Assembly: GCA_012034405.1 (NCBI GenBank)
Contig: JAAVLZ010000010.1
Coordinates: forward strand, 1-64,000
Length of the DNA: 64,000 bases
DNA from: Oscillospiraceae bacterium HV4-5-C5C
GTDB lineage: Bacteria; Bacillota; Clostridia; Saccharofermentanales; Fastidiosipilaceae
Direction of reading: 5' to 3'
Shown here: in pieces, positions 9,599 through 18,246 of the stretch
Position numbering within the stretch: the first letter of the stretch is position 1
Layout: the number at the start of each line of letters is the position of its first letter
The notes under the pieces: generated by a model
What the model was told of the DNA's origin: nothing
Databases searched by the model: none
What the model saw: the letters and a program-made list of their open reading frames with translations, nothing else
Program-made: the position numbers and the translations under genes

Positions 9599-10201
9599 AG
9601 CGTTCTGCTCATCCCTTGCCGCAGCCGGCTCGGTTGGGTGATACGCTCCTGCCTCAGCCAGTTGCCGGCGCCGGCCGCGCCCCCCACCCGCTTGCTGCTC
9701 CCGCACTTTATTCCGCCGGCGGAGCGTGCGGAAAAACGTTTGCAGCATTTCTCCCGCTTCAGCCTGCAGCACGCCTCCGGTCCAGCAGACCTGGTGATTC
9801 AGCCGGTGGTCATCAAAAAAATGACCATGGGAACAGACGGCACCACTTTTGGGATCATAGGCCGCAAATATCACTTCATGGATGCGCGCCTGCTGTATAG
9901 CTGCGGCACACATAAAACAGGGCTCCAGCGTGACAAAAAGACTGCAATCACTCAGCCGCCAGGACTGGCGCTTGCGGTTGGCCGCACGCAGGACAAGCAT
10001 CTCCGCGTGGGCGGTGACATCCTGATCCAGTTCACGGCGGTTATACGCCAGCCCCAGCACCTGCTTGTCAGAGCTGACCAGGACGGCGCCTATCGGTACC
10101 TCCCCCAATCCGGCGGCCAGCCTTGCCTGCTGCAGGGCAAGCTGCATCCACTGCAGCTTTTCCTCCGGCGAAAAATAACTCTGGCCTGGACTTGCAGACA
10201 T
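9563..10201 (-). CDS. tadA: tRNA-specific adenosine deaminase (A34 to inosine)
   Basis: TadA deaminates the wobble adenosine of tRNA-Arg(ACG) to inosine. The zinc and catalytic centre is clear: HAEM (histidine ligand and proton-shuttle glutamate) and PCFMC (two cysteine ligands), with GEVPIGAVLV before them. I prefer the ATG at 10201, which has AAGGA about 11 bases upstream. A TTG at 10222 overlapping the galK stop would add seven residues. The deaminase core ends near TFFRTLRRR, after which about 50 residues rich in Gly, Arg, Ala and Pro follow. This extension is unusual for TadA, and its end overlaps the 3' end of addA on the other strand. It lies immediately downstream of galK and is probably cotranscribed with it. 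Confidence 0.92.
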   Translation of the reverse strand: MSASPGQSYFSPEEKLQWMQLALQQARLAAGLGEVPIGAVLVSSDKQVLGLAYNRRELDQDVTAHAEMLVLRAANRKRQSWRLSDCSLFVTLEPCFMCAAAIQQARIHEVIFAAYDPKSGAVCSHGHFFDDHRLNHQVCWTGGVLQAEAGEMLQTFFRTLRRRNKVREQQAGGGRGRRRQLAEAGAYHPTEPAAARDEQNASDQPVGLSPAD

Positions 10202-10218
10202 ACGCGGTCCGTTCCTTA

Positions 10219-11511
10219 TCAACCGGCAGAGCTGTTCCCGGTTTCCGGCGAGTAAGTACGGGTGCCATAGGGACGAATGCCTACTTCCATGACATCTGAC
10301 GCTCCAAAGACCCGGCGCATGCCACTTAAGTATTCCCCTTTCAGTGCCAGCGGGACAAAAGCCTGAATGGTACCGGCAAAACCGCCGCCATGTACCCGGA
10401 AGTAACCCCGGCTGCCCAGCAAATGCTCTGAATACGCCAGCGCCATGGTGACCGGCTGGTCATGATCACTGCGGTTGCTGGTTACATTTTGCAGCAGCCG
10501 CCAGCTGCTCAAGCCTGACGTGCGCAGAAGGTTCAGAAAGTCCTGAATATTATGCGCTTCCAGGGCTCGCCCGGCAGCCTGGACCCGCTGATCTTCATCA
10601 AAAAAATGCATCGCGCGCAGTACCGCGCGGTCCCCTAAAGACTCGCGCAGGGCCGGTAAGTCGCGGTAGAAATCCTGAGGATCTACCTGCTGTAACACCT
10701 CTTTCCCCAAAGCCTGAGCGACTGCTTTCATCTCAGCGGGAATCGCGGCATATTCATCCGTGAGATCGGCGTGACTACCGCCGGTTTTAGTGATGATCAT
10801 GCTGTAACCGGTGTCGGCAAAATCTACCGGCACCCGGGTAACCTGAGCTTTTTCAGGATCAGCAAAATCGATGGCAATAAAGCCGCCTACCGCGCAGCCA
10901 CATTGATCCATCAGCCCGGAAGGTTTGCCAAAAAAGAGATTTTCAGCAAATTGGGAGATGCGTGCCAGCTCTACCGCGTCAAAGCGATTGTTATTATACA
11001 GAGCATTCAGGATTGCCGCGTTGAGGACCTCAAAAGCCGCGGAAGAAGACAGGCCGCTACCGGCGGGAACATTGCTCATGGTGTAGGCATGATAACCACC
11101 AATCCGGGCGCCGCGGTCTTTGAAGCCCCGGGCAACGCCACGGATCAGAGAGGCAGAGTGCTCTTTTTCTTCTGCCTGAGGATCCAGTATATTCAGGTCG
11201 ATGTGATCGGCCTTATCATACCCGTAAGATTTCAGGATAATTTCAGGCTGCTCTACCGGTACCACGGCTGCAATAATATCCATATTGACGGAAGCGCAGA
11301 GGACGTGACCGTGCTGATGATCTGTGTGATTGCCCATTATTTCAGTCCGGCCCGGGGTGCTGAAAAAAATTGGTTCCGGATCGGCAGGAAAGCAGGCGGT
11401 AAACTGATCTTTCAACAATTGATAACGCTGCAATTGTTCTGTTACGGAAGCATCACCATAAAGATCCTTCAGGTAGTTAAGAAATGCCGGGGTTGCTGAC
11501 TGCTCACTCAT
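10219..11511 (-). CDS. galK: Galactokinase
   Basis: This GHMP-family kinase makes galactose 1-phosphate from galactose and ATP, the first committed Leloir step. The galactokinase signature appears as GRTEIMGNHTDHQHG near the N-terminus, the GHMP phosphate loop as PAGSGLSSSAA, and the C-terminal motif as HGGGFAG. The chosen ATG at 11511 has GGAGG eight bases upstream and gives 430 residues. An open frame continues to 11673 but would add a non-family leader. The signature has N and T-E in place of the E. coli GRVNLIGEHTDYN form; I recall this variant as common in clostridial galactokinases. The next Leloir gene, galT, is 28 kb away at 38399, so the pathway is split across the chromosome. Confidence 0.92.
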   Translation of the reverse strand: MSEQSATPAFLNYLKDLYGDASVTEQLQRYQLLKDQFTACFPADPEPIFFSTPGRTEIMGNHTDHQHGHVLCASVNMDIIAAVVPVEQPEIILKSYGYDKADHIDLNILDPQAEEKEHSASLIRGVARGFKDRGARIGGYHAYTMSNVPAGSGLSSSAAFEVLNAAILNALYNNNRFDAVELARISQFAENLFFGKPSGLMDQCGCAVGGFIAIDFADPEKAQVTRVPVDFADTGYSMIITKTGGSHADLTDEYAAIPAEMKAVAQALGKEVLQQVDPQDFYRDLPALRESLGDRAVLRAMHFFDEDQRVQAAGRALEAHNIQDFLNLLRTSGLSSWRLLQNVTSNRSDHDQPVTMALAYSEHLLGSRGYFRVHGGGFAGTIQAFVPLALKGEYLSGMRRVFGASDVMEVGIRPYGTRTYSPETGNSSAG

Positions 11512-11592
11512 GCGTTTATCCTCCATAGGCTGTAGTATTAAAACTGCCTGAGCCAGAATGAACCAGGCGGTTGATTCATTGCACACCTGCAT

Positions 11593-11622
11593 ATTATCGC
11601 TTATAATGTCGCTGTTACGCAA
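11593..11622 (-). promoter_or_regulatory. Candidate galK promoter
   Basis: On the minus strand TTGCGT (11622-11617) and GATAAT (11598-11593) are separated by 18 bases, about 80 bases before the galK start. Only the hexamer match supports it. Confidence 0.4.
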
Positions 11623-11718
11623 GGCTTCTGATGCTGCAGTCTTAGTGAGATATAATAAATAACCGGTTATCATTCCGGCGTCTGAAGATGAGAAAGATTT
11701 AGAGGAGCGAGTAGATTA

Positions 11719-12525
11719 ATGGCAATAAAGCAAGGACGCTGCCCCAACTGCGGTTCTATTTTGATGGTTGATGATCAGGCCGCGGAGGGTATTTGTATTT
11801 TCTGCCAAGCTAGATATGTACCTGCCCAGGCTGAACAGCTGGATCAGGATCCGGGTGATCATGAGTTCAAAAATGAACCGCAGCCGGAGTTAACGGATGA
11901 AGAGAGGCGGCTGGCCTTTTCTGCCTACGGAAATGTCCATGTTCCGTCTGCGGCTGCATCAGCTAAAAAAACGATCGTTCAGCATAAAAAAAAGCCGGTT
12001 GACCAACTGACGCCAGCCCAGCGCGTTGCCTTAATGAAAAAGGAACTGGTGGAGCCTAAACTCAGCCGCCGGCATCAGCTATATATGGCCGCCATTATTG
12101 TCGGTGTTATTCTGATCAGTGTGGCGGTTATTCTGCCGCTGACTTTGAGCAAACAGGCAAAACGGGCGGAGCTGGCGGCAGAGATCAACCAGATCGCCGG
12201 TTTTGAGGTGGCTGATCCGGCTTACTATGCGTTTTCCGGCCAGCGCAATCAATCCTTGCTGCTGATTTATGATGGAGAAGTCACGGAAGAAACTGCGGCC
12301 GACGTTTTAGCGCAATTCAAGCAAGCTCGCAGTCAGGTCTATAAGATAGATCCGGATAACCAGCAAAAATCAACGGTACTCCGGCTGACCGGGACGAACG
12401 GCAGCATCATTATTCATGGGGATGGTGATACTGAGGTTGAAGCAAACAGCGCGGCTGCTGGCACCACGATTGAAGAAAACAGCGAGCCGGCTGAGTCTGT
12501 CACCAGCAGTCAGACTGAAGGCTGA
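11719..12525 (+). CDS. Zinc-ribbon, single-pass membrane protein of unknown function
   Basis: I do not recognise a named family. The 268-residue protein starts with a zinc ribbon made of two Cys-x-x-Cys pairs (CPNCG at about residues 9-13 and CIFCQ near 31). A charged linker with several lysines follows, then one strong membrane helix around residues 118-140 (IIVGVILISVAVILPLTL). The remaining C-terminal half, about 125 residues, would lie outside the cell and ends in a Ser/Glu/Thr-rich tail. The ATG follows GAGGAGCGA. A convergent thioredoxin reductase gene lies downstream, separated by a shared terminator hairpin. A second small zinc-ribbon membrane protein occurs at 57452-57844 but shows no obvious similarity outside the ribbon. 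The architecture suggests a membrane-anchored sensor or assembly factor, which is only a guess. Confidence 0.8.
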   Translation: MAIKQGRCPNCGSILMVDDQAAEGICIFCQARYVPAQAEQLDQDPGDHEFKNEPQPELTDEERRLAFSAYGNVHVPSAAASAKKTIVQHKKKPVDQLTPAQRVALMKKELVEPKLSRRHQLYMAAIIVGVILISVAVILPLTLSKQAKRAELAAEINQIAGFEVADPAYYAFSGQRNQSLLLIYDGEVTEETAADVLAQFKQARSQVYKIDPDNQQKSTVLRLTGTNGSIIIHGDGDTEVEANSAAAGTTIEENSEPAESVTSSQTEG

Positions 12526-12553
12526 TTGAGATAACCCTGGCGGACTAGTTTAA

Positions 12554-12587
12554 AAAATGCCTGGCAGTATAACTAGCCAGGCATTTT
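12554..12587. terminator. Bidirectional terminator between convergent genes
   Basis: A perfect 12-bp stem (AAAATGCCTGGC with GCCAGGCATTTT) around a 10-base loop has A-rich and T-rich flanks. It would terminate the 11719 gene and trxB on either strand. Confidence 0.85.
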
Positions 12588-12614
12588 AAGTTTAAGGGCT
12601 GTCTCAGTTGGTTC

Positions 12615-13556
12615 CTAATGGACGCTGTCCAAATTATCAAGATAATGAGTGACTGACTGGGCTGCCACTGCTCCGTCACTGGTAGCGGTAACAATTTGAC
12701 GCAGGCCCTTCTGACAGACGTCTCCGGCCGCAAACAAGCCAGGAATGGCGGTGGACATATCATCTTCAGCTAGGATGAAACCTGCTTTGTCCAGGACAGG
12801 CAGGCCCTTTAAAAAAGCGGTGTTGGCATCAAGCCCGACCATAGGGAAGACTGCCGCGGTATCAAGCAGCAGTTCTTCACCGGTCTGGTTCTGCTTCAAT
12901 CGTACAGAAGTGACATGACTGCCGTCACCGCAGATTTCCAGAGGGTTATAAAAGTGCCGGATGGTGATCTTAGCTGATTCCGCTACACGCTTTTGCAAGT
13001 ATTTCTCTGCCCGGGATACATCCCGGCGCATGATCAGATCTACATGAGAGGCAAACTTGGTCAGGTACAGCGCATCTTCAAAGGCGGTATTACCGCCGCC
13101 GATTACCACTGTTTCCTTGCCCTTGAAAAAGGCGCCGTCACAAACGGCACAGTATGAAACGCCCATGCCGTAATACTCGGCCTCACCGGGGATGTTCAGC
13201 TTGCGCTCCACCGTGCCGCTGGCGACAATGACGGCCGGGGCCACATAAGTCCCCTCGGTTCCAATTACTTCATGCAGCCCGTCATGCTGCCGGATACCGG
13301 TAATCTGATCGGTCCTGTGCTCTGCGCCAAAGGCTACAGAATGCTCGAACATTCTTTGAGCTAATGCCTGCCCGGTTATCATGGTATCACCGGGGTAGTT
13401 TTCAACTTCATTGGTCAGGATCAGTTTGCCCCCGGGCATCTGATAATCCAGGAGCAGGACCTTCAATTCAGCCCGGCTGGCATAGACTGCTGCGGTCATA
13501 CCGGCAGGCCCTGCGCCAATAATAATGACATCATAGCGATTACTTTGTTGATTCAT
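12615..13556 (-). CDS. trxB: Thioredoxin reductase
   Basis: This flavoprotein passes electrons from NADPH to thioredoxin. The N-terminal FAD-binding site reads IIIGAGPAGMTAA, the redox-active disulfide is CAVC (within YCAVCDGAFF near residue 133), the NAD(P) site is VIGGGNTAFEDA, and the C-terminal FAD motif is GLFAAGDV. The length of 313 residues is typical of the low-molecular-weight bacterial enzyme. I chose the ATG at 13556, with GTGAGG seven bases upstream, over a GTG four codons earlier. The gene is divergent from superoxide reductase at 13770, a pairing that makes sense for an anaerobe's oxygen and thiol defence. Confidence 0.96.
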   Translation of the reverse strand: MNQQSNRYDVIIIGAGPAGMTAAVYASRAELKVLLLDYQMPGGKLILTNEVENYPGDTMITGQALAQRMFEHSVAFGAEHRTDQITGIRQHDGLHEVIGTEGTYVAPAVIVASGTVERKLNIPGEAEYYGMGVSYCAVCDGAFFKGKETVVIGGGNTAFEDALYLTKFASHVDLIMRRDVSRAEKYLQKRVAESAKITIRHFYNPLEICGDGSHVTSVRLKQNQTGEELLLDTAAVFPMVGLDANTAFLKGLPVLDKAGFILAEDDMSTAIPGLFAAGDVCQKGLRQIVTATSDGAVAAQSVTHYLDNLDSVH

Positions 13557-13677
13557 GACTAACCTCACTCAAGTGAAACTGTTTGCAGATCCATTGTTCT
13601 TATAATTAAATGATAATGGCTTTTTAGTTTAAAGAGCTAGCGTTTGTTACGGTTGTTCCGTTTTCACCAAAACAGTC

Positions 13678-13686
13678 TGTTATACT
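13678..13686 (+). promoter_or_regulatory. Extended -10 promoter for superoxide reductase
   Basis: TGTTATACT is an extended -10 (TGn plus TATACT) 84 bases before the start of the desulfoferrodoxin gene. No strong -35 is seen at 17 bases, which is tolerated by extended -10 promoters. Confidence 0.5.
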
Positions 13687-13769
13687 AAAATCAGCCGCGC
13701 GGCCGTGACCGGATATAGGCGCCGGAAGTGCTTAGGTTTGGCAGTCGCGTGAATCTAGGAGGTTTTTAT

Positions 13770-14147
13770 ATGGCTGATGTGAAATTTTTTAAATGCATGC
13801 TTTGTGGCAATGTCGTGGTTAAGCTGACGGATTCCGGTAATCCGCTTAGCTGCTGCGGTCAGGAGATGACGGAATTAAAGCCCGGTACAACAGACGCCGC
13901 GCAGGAAAAGCATGTTCCGGTTCTGGAGCGTGATGGTGACCATCTGCATGTCAAGGTCGGCAGCGTAGCTCATCCGATGCTGCCGGAGCATTATATTCAA
14001 TGGATTGTCGTGGTTCAGGGCAATAAGGTACAGACCGTGCATTTGGCTCCTGGTGAGGCGCCCGCGGCTGACTTTATTGTTGAGGACGGCCCCGTGACAG
14101 CTTATGAATATTGCAATCTCCATGGACTGTGGAGTGCTGAAGGCTGA
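13770..14147 (+). CDS. dfx: Desulfoferrodoxin (superoxide reductase)
   Basis: This small iron protein reduces superoxide to hydrogen peroxide without making oxygen, a typical anaerobe detoxification. It has both iron sites. The N-terminal desulforedoxin-like centre is built from CMLC and CC. The catalytic centre uses histidines in KHVPV, AHPMLPEHYIQW and a final CNLHG, which supplies one cysteine and one histidine. All expected ligands are present, so this is the two-centre (2Fe) class. The ATG at 13770 has a perfect AGGAGG upstream, giving 125 residues. It is divergent from trxB. A strong terminator follows at 14178. The electron donor, usually rubredoxin, is not encoded nearby. Confidence 0.96.
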   Translation: MADVKFFKCMLCGNVVVKLTDSGNPLSCCGQEMTELKPGTTDAAQEKHVPVLERDGDHLHVKVGSVAHPMLPEHYIQWIVVVQGNKVQTVHLAPGEAPAADFIVEDGPVTAYEYCNLHGLWSAEG

Positions 14148-14177
14148 GCGACTGCTGAAACAGGTTTTTTATCTCTT

Positions 14178-14224
14178 AAAAAGGTTCCGGAAAGCGCCGT
14201 TTTGTGCTGACCGGAACCTTTTTA
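14178..14224 (+). terminator. Rho-independent terminator after dfx
   Basis: A 13-bp perfect stem (AAAAAGGTTCCGG with CCGGAACCTTTTT) encloses a 20-base loop and ends in a short T run. Confidence 0.85.
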
Positions 14225-14240
14225 TGTCCGGCGGGTCTTG

Positions 14241-14249
14241 TGGTAGAAT
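14241..14249 (+). promoter_or_regulatory. Extended -10 promoter for guaB
   Basis: TGGTAGAAT (TGn plus TAGAAT) lies about 130 bases upstream of guaB, just after the dfx terminator. There is no convincing -35. Confidence 0.45.
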
Positions 14250-14378
14250 ACTTAGCAACAATCACTGAACTAGTATTCGCTTAGCGCTGATGAAGTGCTG
14301 GCTCGCAGGCAGTACCGTAACTGCGGACGGGCGGCTGACCAGTTGCTTTCAGGCACATTACAGGAGGTTTATATCCAA

Positions 14379-15884
14379 GTGGCAAAAATTTTTGATGAGG
14401 AATCTAGAACGTTTAACGAATATCTATTAATTCCTAATCTGACGACAGAAGACTGTCAGCCGCATAAGGTTGATTTGTCAGCACCGTTGGTACGATTCCG
14501 TAAGGGTCATGAGGAAAGTCGCCTGAAAATTAATGTTCCATTGACTTCCGCAGTTATGCAGGCTGTTTCCGGCAGTAAACTGGCCATAGCGCTCAGCCGC
14601 AGCGGCGGCCTTTCCTTTATTTATGTTTCGCAGTCGATTGAGAGTCAGGCGGATATGGTCGCTCAGGTCAAAAAGTATAAAGCTGGTATTGTCGTTTCAG
14701 ACACCAACCTCACTCAGCATGACCGGCTCAGTGATGTGTTGGATATCAAACGCGCCACCGGTCACTCAACGGTGTCGGTAACAGATGATGGTAGCAGCCA
14801 CGGTAAACTGGTCGGTCTGGTGACCTCGCGTGATTACAGGGTGAGCCGTATCAGCCCGGAAACCAAGGTCAGTGAATTCATGACCCCGCTGTCCCAGCTG
14901 ATAACCGCGCGTGAAGGCATCACCCTCAGTGAGGCAAATGATATTATCTGGGAACACAAAATCAATCAGCTGCCGATTGTGGATGATAAGGGCCATCTGG
15001 TCGGCCTGGTTTTCCGTAAGGACTATGAGCAGCACAAGGATAACCCGCTGGAGCTCCTTGACCACAGCAAGCGCCTGATTGCGGCTGCCGGTATTAATAC
15101 CAGGGATTATCAGCAGCGCGTGCCGGCTCTGGTAGAGGCGGGAGCGGATGCGGTTTGTATTGACTCCTCAGATGGCTTCAGCGTCTGGCAAAAAGAAACC
15201 TTACAATGGGTCAAACAGCACTATCCTGAGCTACCGGTCGGCGCGGGTAACGTAGTGGACGCTGAGGGCTTCCGTTATCTGGCTGACGCCGGCGCTGATT
15301 TTGTTAAGGTAGGTATAGGAGGCGGGTCCATCTGTATTACCCGAGAGCAAAAGGGGATAGGCTGTGGACAAGCCACCGCGGTCATGAACGTCGCTCACGC
15401 CAGAGACCGCTATTTTGAGGAAACCGGTATTTATGTTCCGATCTGCTCTGATGGCGGAATTGTTTATGACTATCATATGTCCCTGGCCCTGGCGATGGGC
15501 GCTGACTTTATGATGCTGGGCCGGTATTTTGCCCGCTTTGATGAGAGCCCGACCCGTATGATGCTGGTCAACGGTTCCTACGTAAAAGAGTATTGGGGTG
15601 AAGGATCCAACCGTGCCCGTAACTGGCAGCGCTATGAGATGGGAGAAAAAGCCGGACATATGGCATTTGAAGAAGGGGTAGACTCTTATGTGCCGTACGC
15701 CGGTCCGTTGAAGGTGAATCTTGACACCACCTTAGCTAAAATCAAGGCTACTATGTGTGCCTGCGGCGCGACCAGCATTCCTATGTTCCAGGAAAAAGCC
15801 CGCCTGGTCAGAGTTTCACCAACCAGTATAGTAGAGGGCGGAGCGCATGACGTCATCACAAAGGAGAGCGAGCGACGCCCATAA
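14379..15884 (+). CDS. guaB: IMP dehydrogenase
   Basis: GuaB oxidises IMP to XMP with NAD, the rate-limiting step to GMP. The catalytic loop reads [11 protein letters not shown], whose cysteine forms the covalent XMP intermediate, and CSDGGI binds the phosphate later in the barrel. Two CBS domains (about residues 100-220) are inserted in the barrel, with the sequences LVTSRDYR and LVFRKDYE. I start it at GTG 14379 because AGGAGG (14362-14367) precedes it by 11 bases; an upstream in-frame GTG at 14295 lacks a ribosome site. The product is 501 residues, normal for the family. It appears monocistronic, with about 220 bases before greA and no guaA alongside. Confidence 0.95.
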   Translation: MAKIFDEESRTFNEYLLIPNLTTEDCQPHKVDLSAPLVRFRKGHEESRLKINVPLTSAVMQAVSGSKLAIALSRSGGLSFIYVSQSIESQADMVAQVKKYKAGIVVSDTNLTQHDRLSDVLDIKRATGHSTVSVTDDGSSHGKLVGLVTSRDYRVSRISPETKVSEFMTPLSQLITAREGITLSEANDIIWEHKINQLPIVDDKGHLVGLVFRKDYEQHKDNPLELLDHSKRLIAAAGINTRDYQQRVPALVEAGADAVCIDSSDGFSVWQKETLQWVKQHYPELPVGAGNVVDAEGFRYLADAGADFVKVGIGGGSICITREQKGIGCGQATAVMNVAHARDRYFEETGIYVPICSDGGIVYDYHMSLALAMGADFMMLGRYFARFDESPTRMMLVNGSYVKEYWGEGSNRARNWQRYEMGEKAGHMAFEEGVDSYVPYAGPLKVNLDTTLAKIKATMCACGATSIPMFQEKARLVRVSPTSIVEGGAHDVITKESERRP

Positions 15885-16007
15885 GCGGCCCGGCTCTGCG
15901 CTGAGGCTGAGTCGTTGCTTATAAAGACTGGTATTTTGAGCGTTGTTGTGTATAATTATCTTTTAATACGGCTTGGTTCAGAGTCAGTCTGACCCACCCC
16001 AGTATAT

Positions 16008-16072
16008 AAAGGAGCAGTTATTGACCTGCTGTCTGTTTTCGACAGACCTGGGCAGGTAGTACCTGTTCCTTT
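16008..16072 (+). ncRNA. Large structured leader upstream of greA
   Basis: The 65 bases form a long interrupted hairpin. AAAGGAGCAG (16008-16017) pairs with CTGTTCCTTT (16063-16072, one G-U). ACCTGC (16024-16029) pairs with GCAGGT (16052-16057). GTCTGT (16031-16036) pairs with ACAGAC (16042-16047) around a TTTCG loop. It ends 33 bases before the greA ATG and is not followed by a T run, so it is unlikely to be a simple terminator. A TATAAT at 15951-15956 could start the transcript upstream. The 5' arm also contains AAAGGAG. The class is unknown; a regulatory leader is inferred from structure only. Confidence 0.5.
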
Positions 16073-16105
16073 AATGCAGTATCGGACGCCAGAGGAGGAG
16101 AAAAC

Positions 16106-16594
16106 ATGGCCGAAAAAGTATATGAATTAACGGTTGAGGGCCTTAATCACTTAAAAGATGAGCTGGACAACCGCAAGGTGGTGCGTCGCGGAGAGATTTC
16201 AGACCGGATCAAAGTTGCCCTGTCTTTTGGTGACTTGTCTGAAAACTCTGAGTATGATGATGCCAAGCAGGCTCAAGGCGAGAATGAGGCCAGAATTGCC
16301 GAGATTGAGGATATCTTAAAGAATGCCCGGGTGATTGACGGGGATGAAATATCTAAAACAAACGTGACCCTGGGCTGTCAGGTAACGCTGCTGGATACCG
16401 AGACGAATGAGACTGAAGTATATAAACTGGTCAGTCCCAAGGAGGAAGATATCCTATTAAATAAAATTTCTTCTGAATCTCCGGTTGGCACGGCTATCTT
16501 AGGCAAAAAAAAGAACCAGGTTGCGCAGGTTAAGACCCCCTCGGGTGTCCTGAAATACAAGATTTTGAAAATTGAGATTCCCCACGAAAATTAA
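16106..16594 (+). CDS. greA: Transcription elongation factor GreA
   Basis: GreA enters the RNA polymerase secondary channel and stimulates cleavage of backtracked transcripts. The N-terminal coiled coil carries the acidic tip in the family signature FGDLSENSEYDDAK (about residues 40-53), with the two acidic residues needed for cleavage. The C-terminal FKBP-like domain follows, ending ILKIEI. The length of 162 residues is standard. The ATG has GAGGAGGAG upstream. A long folded leader lies directly before the gene, and lysS follows after 99 bases, a common Bacillota neighbourhood, so cotranscription is plausible. Confidence 0.96.
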   Translation: MAEKVYELTVEGLNHLKDELDNRKVVRRGEISDRIKVALSFGDLSENSEYDDAKQAQGENEARIAEIEDILKNARVIDGDEISKTNVTLGCQVTLLDTETNETEVYKLVSPKEEDILLNKISSESPVGTAILGKKKNQVAQVKTPSGVLKYKILKIEIPHEN

Positions 16595-16693
16595 TCAATA
16601 ACTGGACCCGGCAGACCCGGGCCTGTATGGCTTGACCGGCAGTATGGAGATCATATCCAGTTATGTGACCGGGATAAAAGAAAAGGATAAATC

Positions 16694-18211
16694 ATGGCAG
16701 AGGAAAAGCACTCAGCAGAGACCGACAGCAATACCACTCTTTCCGTCAGCGACCAGATGGCCGTGAGACTGGCAAAGTTAACTAGACTACAGCAGGAAAA
16801 TCAGGATCCCTTTGAAGTGGTTCGCTTTGAAGTGACTCACCACGCGGCGGACATAAAGCAACAGTTTACTGAGCTTGAAGGCCAAACCGTCACGGTAGCC
16901 GGTCGGCTGATGAGCCGCCGGGGGATGGGCAAAGTAAGCTTTTGTGATCTGCAGGACCGCAGCGGCAGTATACAGATTTTCAGCAAAATTGATCTGCTGG
17001 GTGAAGACCGTTACAAATTGTGGCAAACCTTGGATTTAGGTGACTGGGTAGGGGTTACCGGTGAGGTGATTAAAACACAACGGGGCGAAATCAGCCTGCG
17101 CAGCCACAGCTTTGAATTGCTTGCCAAATGTGTGCGTCCGCTGCCGGAAAAGTTCCACGGCCTGAAGGATACGGATACAAGGTACCGTCAGCGCTACCTG
17201 GATCTGATCATGAATCCGGAGGTTAAGAAACAATTTGAAGCGCGGAGCTTGATTATTACTACGATCCGGCGGATTCTGAATGAAAAGGCGTTTATGGAGG
17301 TGGAAACCCCTATCCTGAATGTGATTCCGGGAGGGGCTGCGGCCAGGCCGTTCATTACCCATCATAACGCTTTAGATATTGATCTTTACCTGCGTATTGC
17401 ACCTGAACTCTACCTGAAACGCTTAATTGTAGGCGGCTTGGAGCGCGTTTATGAAATCGGCCGAACGTTCAGGAATGAGGGGATCGACGTTAAACACAAT
17501 CCGGAGTTTACCATCCTGGAGCTATACCAGGCGTACACAGACTATCAAGGCATGATGGATCTGACAGAATACTTAATTAAGTCCTGCTGTGAAGCGGTGA
17601 ATGGTACGCTGGAAATCAGCTGGAACGGTCAGGCACTGGATCTGACCCAACCCTTCAGGCGTTTAAGCATGCGGGCTGCGGTATTACAGTACGCGGACGT
17701 AGATTTTGATCTGATAGCGGATGACCAGGCCGCCTTTGCTCTGGCTGAGGAGAGACAGCTGGAGGTGCAGCCGGGCTGGCATAAAGGTGACGTTTTTAAC
17801 CTCTTCTTTGAAACCTATGTAGAGGACAAGCTGATCCAACCGACCTTTATTTATGACTATCCGATTGAGATTTCACCGCTGACCAAAAAGAAACCTGGCC
17901 GGCCGGATTTAACGGAACGCTTTGAACTCTTTATTAATGGTGGCGAACTGGCCAATGCATATTCAGAGCTGAACGATCCGGTTGACCAGAGAGCGCGCTT
18001 CGCCGCCCAGGCAGCAAAACGGGATGCCGGCGATGATGAAGCGAACCGGCTGGATGAAGATTTTTGTGTGGCGCTGGAATACGGGATGCCGCCTACCGGT
18101 GGTATGGGAATGGGGATTGATCGCCTTACGATGATGCTGACTGATGCCGCATCTATCCGGGATGTATTGCTGTTTCCCACCATGAAGCCGATAGATCCTG
18201 CGGCGAACTGA
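16694..18211 (+). CDS. lysS: Lysyl-tRNA synthetase, class II
   Basis: LysS charges tRNA-Lys. The N-terminal OB-fold anticodon-binding domain (about residues 60-180) includes VAGRLMSRRGMGK and FCDLQDRSG. The class II catalytic core has motif 2 as FRNEGIDVKHNPEFT and motif 3 as GMGMGIDRL near the C-terminus. The substrate-recognition stretch PGGAAARPF is also present. The length of 505 residues is typical. It follows greA. The 99-base spacer has an inverted repeat (ATAACTGGA at 16598-16606 with TCCAGTTAT at 16656-16664) but no T-box signature, so tRNA-sensing control is not indicated. Confidence 0.97.
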   Translation: MAEEKHSAETDSNTTLSVSDQMAVRLAKLTRLQQENQDPFEVVRFEVTHHAADIKQQFTELEGQTVTVAGRLMSRRGMGKVSFCDLQDRSGSIQIFSKIDLLGEDRYKLWQTLDLGDWVGVTGEVIKTQRGEISLRSHSFELLAKCVRPLPEKFHGLKDTDTRYRQRYLDLIMNPEVKKQFEARSLIITTIRRILNEKAFMEVETPILNVIPGGAAARPFITHHNALDIDLYLRIAPELYLKRLIVGGLERVYEIGRTFRNEGIDVKHNPEFTILELYQAYTDYQGMMDLTEYLIKSCCEAVNGTLEISWNGQALDLTQPFRRLSMRAAVLQYADVDFDLIADDQAAFALAEERQLEVQPGWHKGDVFNLFFETYVEDKLIQPTFIYDYPIEISPLTKKKPGRPDLTERFELFINGGELANAYSELNDPVDQRARFAAQAAKRDAGDDEANRLDEDFCVALEYGMPPTGGMGMGIDRLTMMLTDAASIRDVLLFPTMKPIDPAAN

Positions 18212-18246
18212 GCTGCGGCTCGGACCAGGAACAGGAGAAACCTAAG

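Noticed and set aside
9638-10255. 205-residue plus-strand open frame opposite tadA
   Set aside because: It lies wholly antisense to a well-supported deaminase gene, has no ribosome site and shows no family motif.
10771-11499. 242-residue plus-strand open frame opposite galK
   Set aside because: Antisense to galactokinase motifs; a shadow frame.
16595-16693. T-box leader before lysS (also looked for before gltX, glnS and argS)
   Set aside because: No conserved T-box sequence or terminator-antiterminator arrangement is visible in any of these leaders.
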